41,541 nucleotides of DNA, from the NCBI GenBank assembly GCA_022729355.1, contig JALDAN010000003.1, positions 1-41,541 on the forward strand. Direction: 5' to 3'. Positions within the stretch are counted from its first letter, which is position 1. Every line of letters begins with the position of its first letter. A program made the translations under genes and the position numbers. Under the pieces are notes generated by a model. That model was not told the origin of the DNA. It made no database searches and was given only the letters and a program-made list of their open reading frames with translations. The stretch comes from Candidatus Nanohalarchaeota archaeon (lineage in GTDB: Archaea > Nanohalarchaeota > Nanosalinia > Nanosalinales > Nanosalinaceae). This document shows, in pieces, positions 38,466-41,541 of the stretch.

Positions 38466-39839
38466 CTATTGATCAGTCATAAAGGTGTCTGCGATATTCA
38501 GGACTTTCTGCTCTTCAAAATGATTTCCTACAATATGGAGGCCTGTTGGCATATCTCTGCTTTCGCCATTAGGTACGCTTATCATCGGCATACCTGCAAG
38601 ATTCGGGCCTACTGTTAAAGTATCTATAGCATAAACTTCTTCAGGACTCATAGATTCTGCTTCATCTATCTTAGGTGCTATGTTCGGCATTGAAGGACTG
38701 ATAACTGCATCGTAGTCCTCAAATTTTTCTCTGTATTGATTAATTATCTTTGTTCGTACTTCAGCCGCCTTGATGTAGTACTGATCCCTGTATCCTGCCT
38801 GGCGAGTGTACGTTCCAAGAAGAATTCTTCTCTTGGCTTCTTCTCCAAATCCTTCGCTTCTTATTTCCGAAAAGTATTCGTTGAAGTCTTCAAACTCTTC
38901 AGGATCTTTTTCAAGCCCGTAACGCATCCCAGCCATCTTCGCCAGATTCGTGGAGGCCTCACTCATCGCCAGAACATAATAGGCCGGTACAGCAACGTCT
39001 GCTGAAAGAAGAGGCATATCCACCTCCTCAACTTCAAAGCCTTTCTCCTCCAGTATATCGATGGATTTCTGGAAGTTCTCCATAACTCCTTCCTCAACAC
39101 CTTCAAGCTCCAGATACTGCTTCGGAACAGCCAACCTGCCAGAGATATTTTCAAGATTCTGGCTGTAGGCCTCTACCTCTCTATCTACTGTTGTCTGATC
39201 GCCTTCATCTTTGCCTGCGATTACTTCGAGGCCTTTCGCTGCTCCGTAGACTGTTTGCGCCAGTACTCCGATCTTGTCTAGTGAGTTGGCGTAATCAACG
39301 AGGCCGTGACGTGATACTCTTCCGTAAGTTGGCGTGAGGCCTACTACTCCGTTGTATGCAGCAGGATTTGTGATTGATCCTCCTGTAGACTCTCCAATAG
39401 AGATAACAGGGTGATCAAGTGCCGCTACAATAGCTCCTGCACCTCCCGAAGACCCACCGACTACTCTTTCCGGATCGTGTGGATTTCTAGGTGTTTCAAA
39501 AGCACAGTTAGTGGAAAATGAACCGAATCCAAATTCATCCTGCTGTGTCTTGCCGTAAAAAGTTGCACCTTCCCCTTTGAGTCTTTCTACAACAGTAGCA
39601 TCAAATACAGGCCTGTAATCCTCCAGTATCTTGCTTCCTGCAGAAGTAGTAACATTTTCAGTACAGATCGCATCTTTAACTACGAAAGGAATCCCGTTCA
39701 AAGAGGCCTCCTGCTCCTCAGCATCTATTTTCTTTATTTCCCGCATGAAGTTGAGTTCATCGTTTTTCTCCTTCAGTTCCTGTTCAAAGCTTTCGTGATC
39801 GAACTCCTGACTTCCTTCAACGTATTTCTTCAGGCCCAT
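38466..39839 (-). CDS. gatA: Asp/Glu-tRNA amidotransferase subunit A (amidase signature)
   Basis: FVVKDAICTENVTTSAGS, VVGGSSGGAGAIVAA, GGSITNPAAYNGVVGLTPTYGRVSRHGLVDYANSLDKIG. Confidence 0.92.
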   Translation of the reverse strand: MGLKKYVEGSQEFDHESFEQELKEKNDELNFMREIKKIDAEEQEASLNGIPFVVKDAICTENVTTSAGSKILEDYRPVFDATVVERLKGEGATFYGKTQQDEFGFGSFSTNCAFETPRNPHDPERVVGGSSGGAGAIVAALDHPVISIGESTGGSITNPAAYNGVVGLTPTYGRVSRHGLVDYANSLDKIGVLAQTVYGAAKGLEVIAGKDEGDQTTVDREVEAYSQNLENISGRLAVPKQYLELEGVEEGVMENFQKSIDILEEKGFEVEEVDMPLLSADVAVPAYYVLAMSEASTNLAKMAGMRYGLEKDPEEFEDFNEYFSEIRSEGFGEEAKRRILLGTYTRQAGYRDQYYIKAAEVRTKIINQYREKFEDYDAVISPSMPNIAPKIDEAESMSPEEVYAIDTLTVGPNLAGMPMISVPNGESRDMPTGLHIVGNHFEEQKVLNIADTFMTDQ

Positions 39840-39922
39840 ACCGTCGTCTTCACTGTGAAGCTTAAAAATTCAATCAGACAACAAACGTAGAACATAAATA
39901 TTTACCCTTCAGTAACAATTCC

Positions 39923-40366
39923 ATGTGGGAGATGGAGTTCTACGAAGATGAAGTAGAGGCCTATCAGGCTTTTGAAGGATTTGCCGGTCCTTTTGAATCA
40001 ATATACTACATGGGTTGTGGGATCGACAGGACTCCATCAGAGGCCTTTGAAGGAGATGTTCTTCATGTTGATCATGATCCAGTCTCGGTGCAGTATCTTA
40101 CAAGTAAAGGCCTTGAAGCAGTTGAGGCTGATGTAACGGAGTTCAGGCCTGAAGAAGATTTTGATCTAGTGGTGATATCCCACTTGACTTCTGACGATCC
40201 TCTGATCCGGGAGAATCTTTCGAGAGAAGCTTATGTTATCTGTGATAGACAGCGTAGAGCACATATGTTAATTGAAGAAGGTTTTAACCTTGAGGCAGCA
40301 TACAGTGAAGGCCTCGAAGAAATAATTGAGATTCAGGATGCTCAGAAGTACTTATTCAGCGTCTAG
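39923..40366 (+). CDS. Rossmann-fold protein, SAM-methyltransferase-like
   Basis: IYYMGCGIDRTPSEAFEGDVLHVDHDPVSVQYLTSKGLEAVEADVTEF. Confidence 0.6.
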   Translation: MWEMEFYEDEVEAYQAFEGFAGPFESIYYMGCGIDRTPSEAFEGDVLHVDHDPVSVQYLTSKGLEAVEADVTEFRPEEDFDLVVISHLTSDDPLIRENLSREAYVICDRQRRAHMLIEEGFNLEAAYSEGLEEIIEIQDAQKYLFSV

Positions 40367-40480
40367 TTTTTCGCATTCATCTATATGGAATGTTTTGCCA
40401 CATTCCTCGCATTCCGGGAATAAAGGCCTGTATCCGTTGAACTTCATTTCTCCTCCGCACTCAGGGCATCCAAGTTCCAT
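40352..40480 (-). CDS. Zinc-ribbon microprotein, 42 aa
   Basis: MELGCPECGGEMKFNGYRPLFPECEECGKTFHIDECEKLDAE; CPxCG plus CxxC; convergent 15-nt overlap with the preceding CDS. Confidence 0.7.
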   Translation of the reverse strand: MELGCPECGGEMKFNGYRPLFPECEECGKTFHIDECEKLDAE

Positions 40481-40514
40481 ATAGGAATTAAATTAATCCC
40501 CGAGTTTGATATTT

Positions 40515-41541
40515 TTAGTTAAATTCCATCCTGTACTTGACGAACGGTCCTTCCGCCACCTGGTTTGACAGTGTTGATGGAATACTGATTTCATATGTGT
40601 ACTCGCCATAGAGGCCTTGTCTTTTTTCATCGTAGGCCTCTGTAATGAATACTAGATCTTGTGATCCATCGTATCCCTCTCCATCCTCGGAATCATACAT
40701 GATGCCTGTGACAAAGTTTGAAGAGTTAGTTGAGTTGGCTACAGGCACGTCACATACTTCTTCATTTGCTATGGTATAGCATCTGGTCTTATCGGAGAAT
40801 CCGTCTCCTTCTTGATCATACTTCCATTCTAGTGAGTCAGGATTAGCTGAGATGTTAAGTGCTTCATCTGCTTCCGATAGATCACCTGATTCATTAAGAG
40901 GCCATAGATCACGTATACTGTACTCTGCCTGTTCATCAGAATAAAATAGATTGCCTGTTGGAGTATCTCCCTCCCATTCTGTCAATGCGAAATCTGAAGT
41001 TCCTAAAAGATCTACTGATCTGCTCTCCCCATAGAACACATGGTAACTGGAGATATTGACGTCAAGAGAACCAAAGTTGTTCGATTCATTTGTCTCATCA
41101 ATCCTATTTTCAGGATCCGCCTCAATACTGTAGTTATACCGGCCTATATCTGCTTCAAAACTAAAGTTGACAAGTTTAGATGAGTTACTCTCTACAGTCG
41201 AGTTCTGAACTTCACTCTCTTCAAACAAGAAGTCTGAGCCATCAAAGGAACTTTCCGTGAAATTGAATTCTGCCTCCAAATCTTCAGCACCGGTATTCGA
41301 AACATTAGCAGTGAAATCTGTTACCTGTCCCTCAACAGGATCAGACTCATTAAGAAAAACGTCTTCAACAACAAGATCTGTCCTGTTATGCTCAACCTGA
41401 AACGGCTGAGTACTCCAATCGCTGAAATCCCAGCCTATACCTCCAGTATTAGATCTATTCAGCTCAACTTCCTGAGAGAAAGCTCTGTACTGTCCTGAGC
41501 TTACAACAGGAAAACCTCCAAACCCGAAAGAGACATCCGAA
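40515..41541 (-). CDS. Large surface/secreted protein with CARDB-like domains (partial, runs off the window)
   Basis: ...HNRTDLVVEDVFLNESDPVEGQVTDFTANVSNTGAEDLEAEFNF...YSIEADPENRIDETNESNN (CARDB-like); frame open to 41541. Confidence 0.65.
   Translation of the reverse strand, partial: SDVSFGFGGFPVVSSGQYRAFSQEVELNRSNTGGIGWDFSDWSTQPFQVEHNRTDLVVEDVFLNESDPVEGQVTDFTANVSNTGAEDLEAEFNFTESSFDGSDFLFEESEVQNSTVESNSSKLVNFSFEADIGRYNYSIEADPENRIDETNESNNFGSLDVNISSYHVFYGESRSVDLLGTSDFALTEWEGDTPTGNLFYSDEQAEYSIRDLWPLNESGDLSEADEALNISANPDSLEWKYDQEGDGFSDKTRCYTIANEEVCDVPVANSTNSSNFVTGIMYDSEDGEGYDGSQDLVFITEAYDEKRQGLYGEYTYEISIPSTLSNQVAEGPFVKYRMEFN

Overview
The window looks like a gene-dense archaeal chromosome segment. 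Supporting signs are class I LysRS, archaeal-type MAT, L40e, the proteasome-type AAA ATPase, GatA/GatB and geranylgeranyl reductase. The acidic proteome with moderate GC suggests a haloarchaeal or nanohaloarchaeal-type (DPANN) genome, but that placement is inference. I support about 45 CDSs, three tRNAs (Thr-GGU, Ala-GGC, Arg-UCG), several cysteine-rich microproteins missing from the ORF track, a frameshifted Tat-signal ORF, and a structured non-coding region near 10.4-11.0 kb. The strongest unexplained signal is the palindrome AGGCCT. By hand I count about 180 copies, roughly one per 230 bp, against about 7-8 expected by base composition. It occurs in all reading frames, in intergenic DNA, inside the tRNA-Ala gene and inside conserved protein motifs such as a Walker A loop. 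It resembles the cyanobacterial HIP1 type of element. Other notable items are: (i) an operon of a membrane protein, a JAMM/MPN protease and a PPP-like phosphatase, where the two enzymes share a homologous N-terminal region; (ii) a YbaK-type aminoacyl-tRNA editing domain fused to a GatB tail domain in the gatA/gatB neighbourhood, apparently lacking a canonical start codon; (iii) a PAN-like ATPase without an HbYX tail and with a shortened arginine-finger region.
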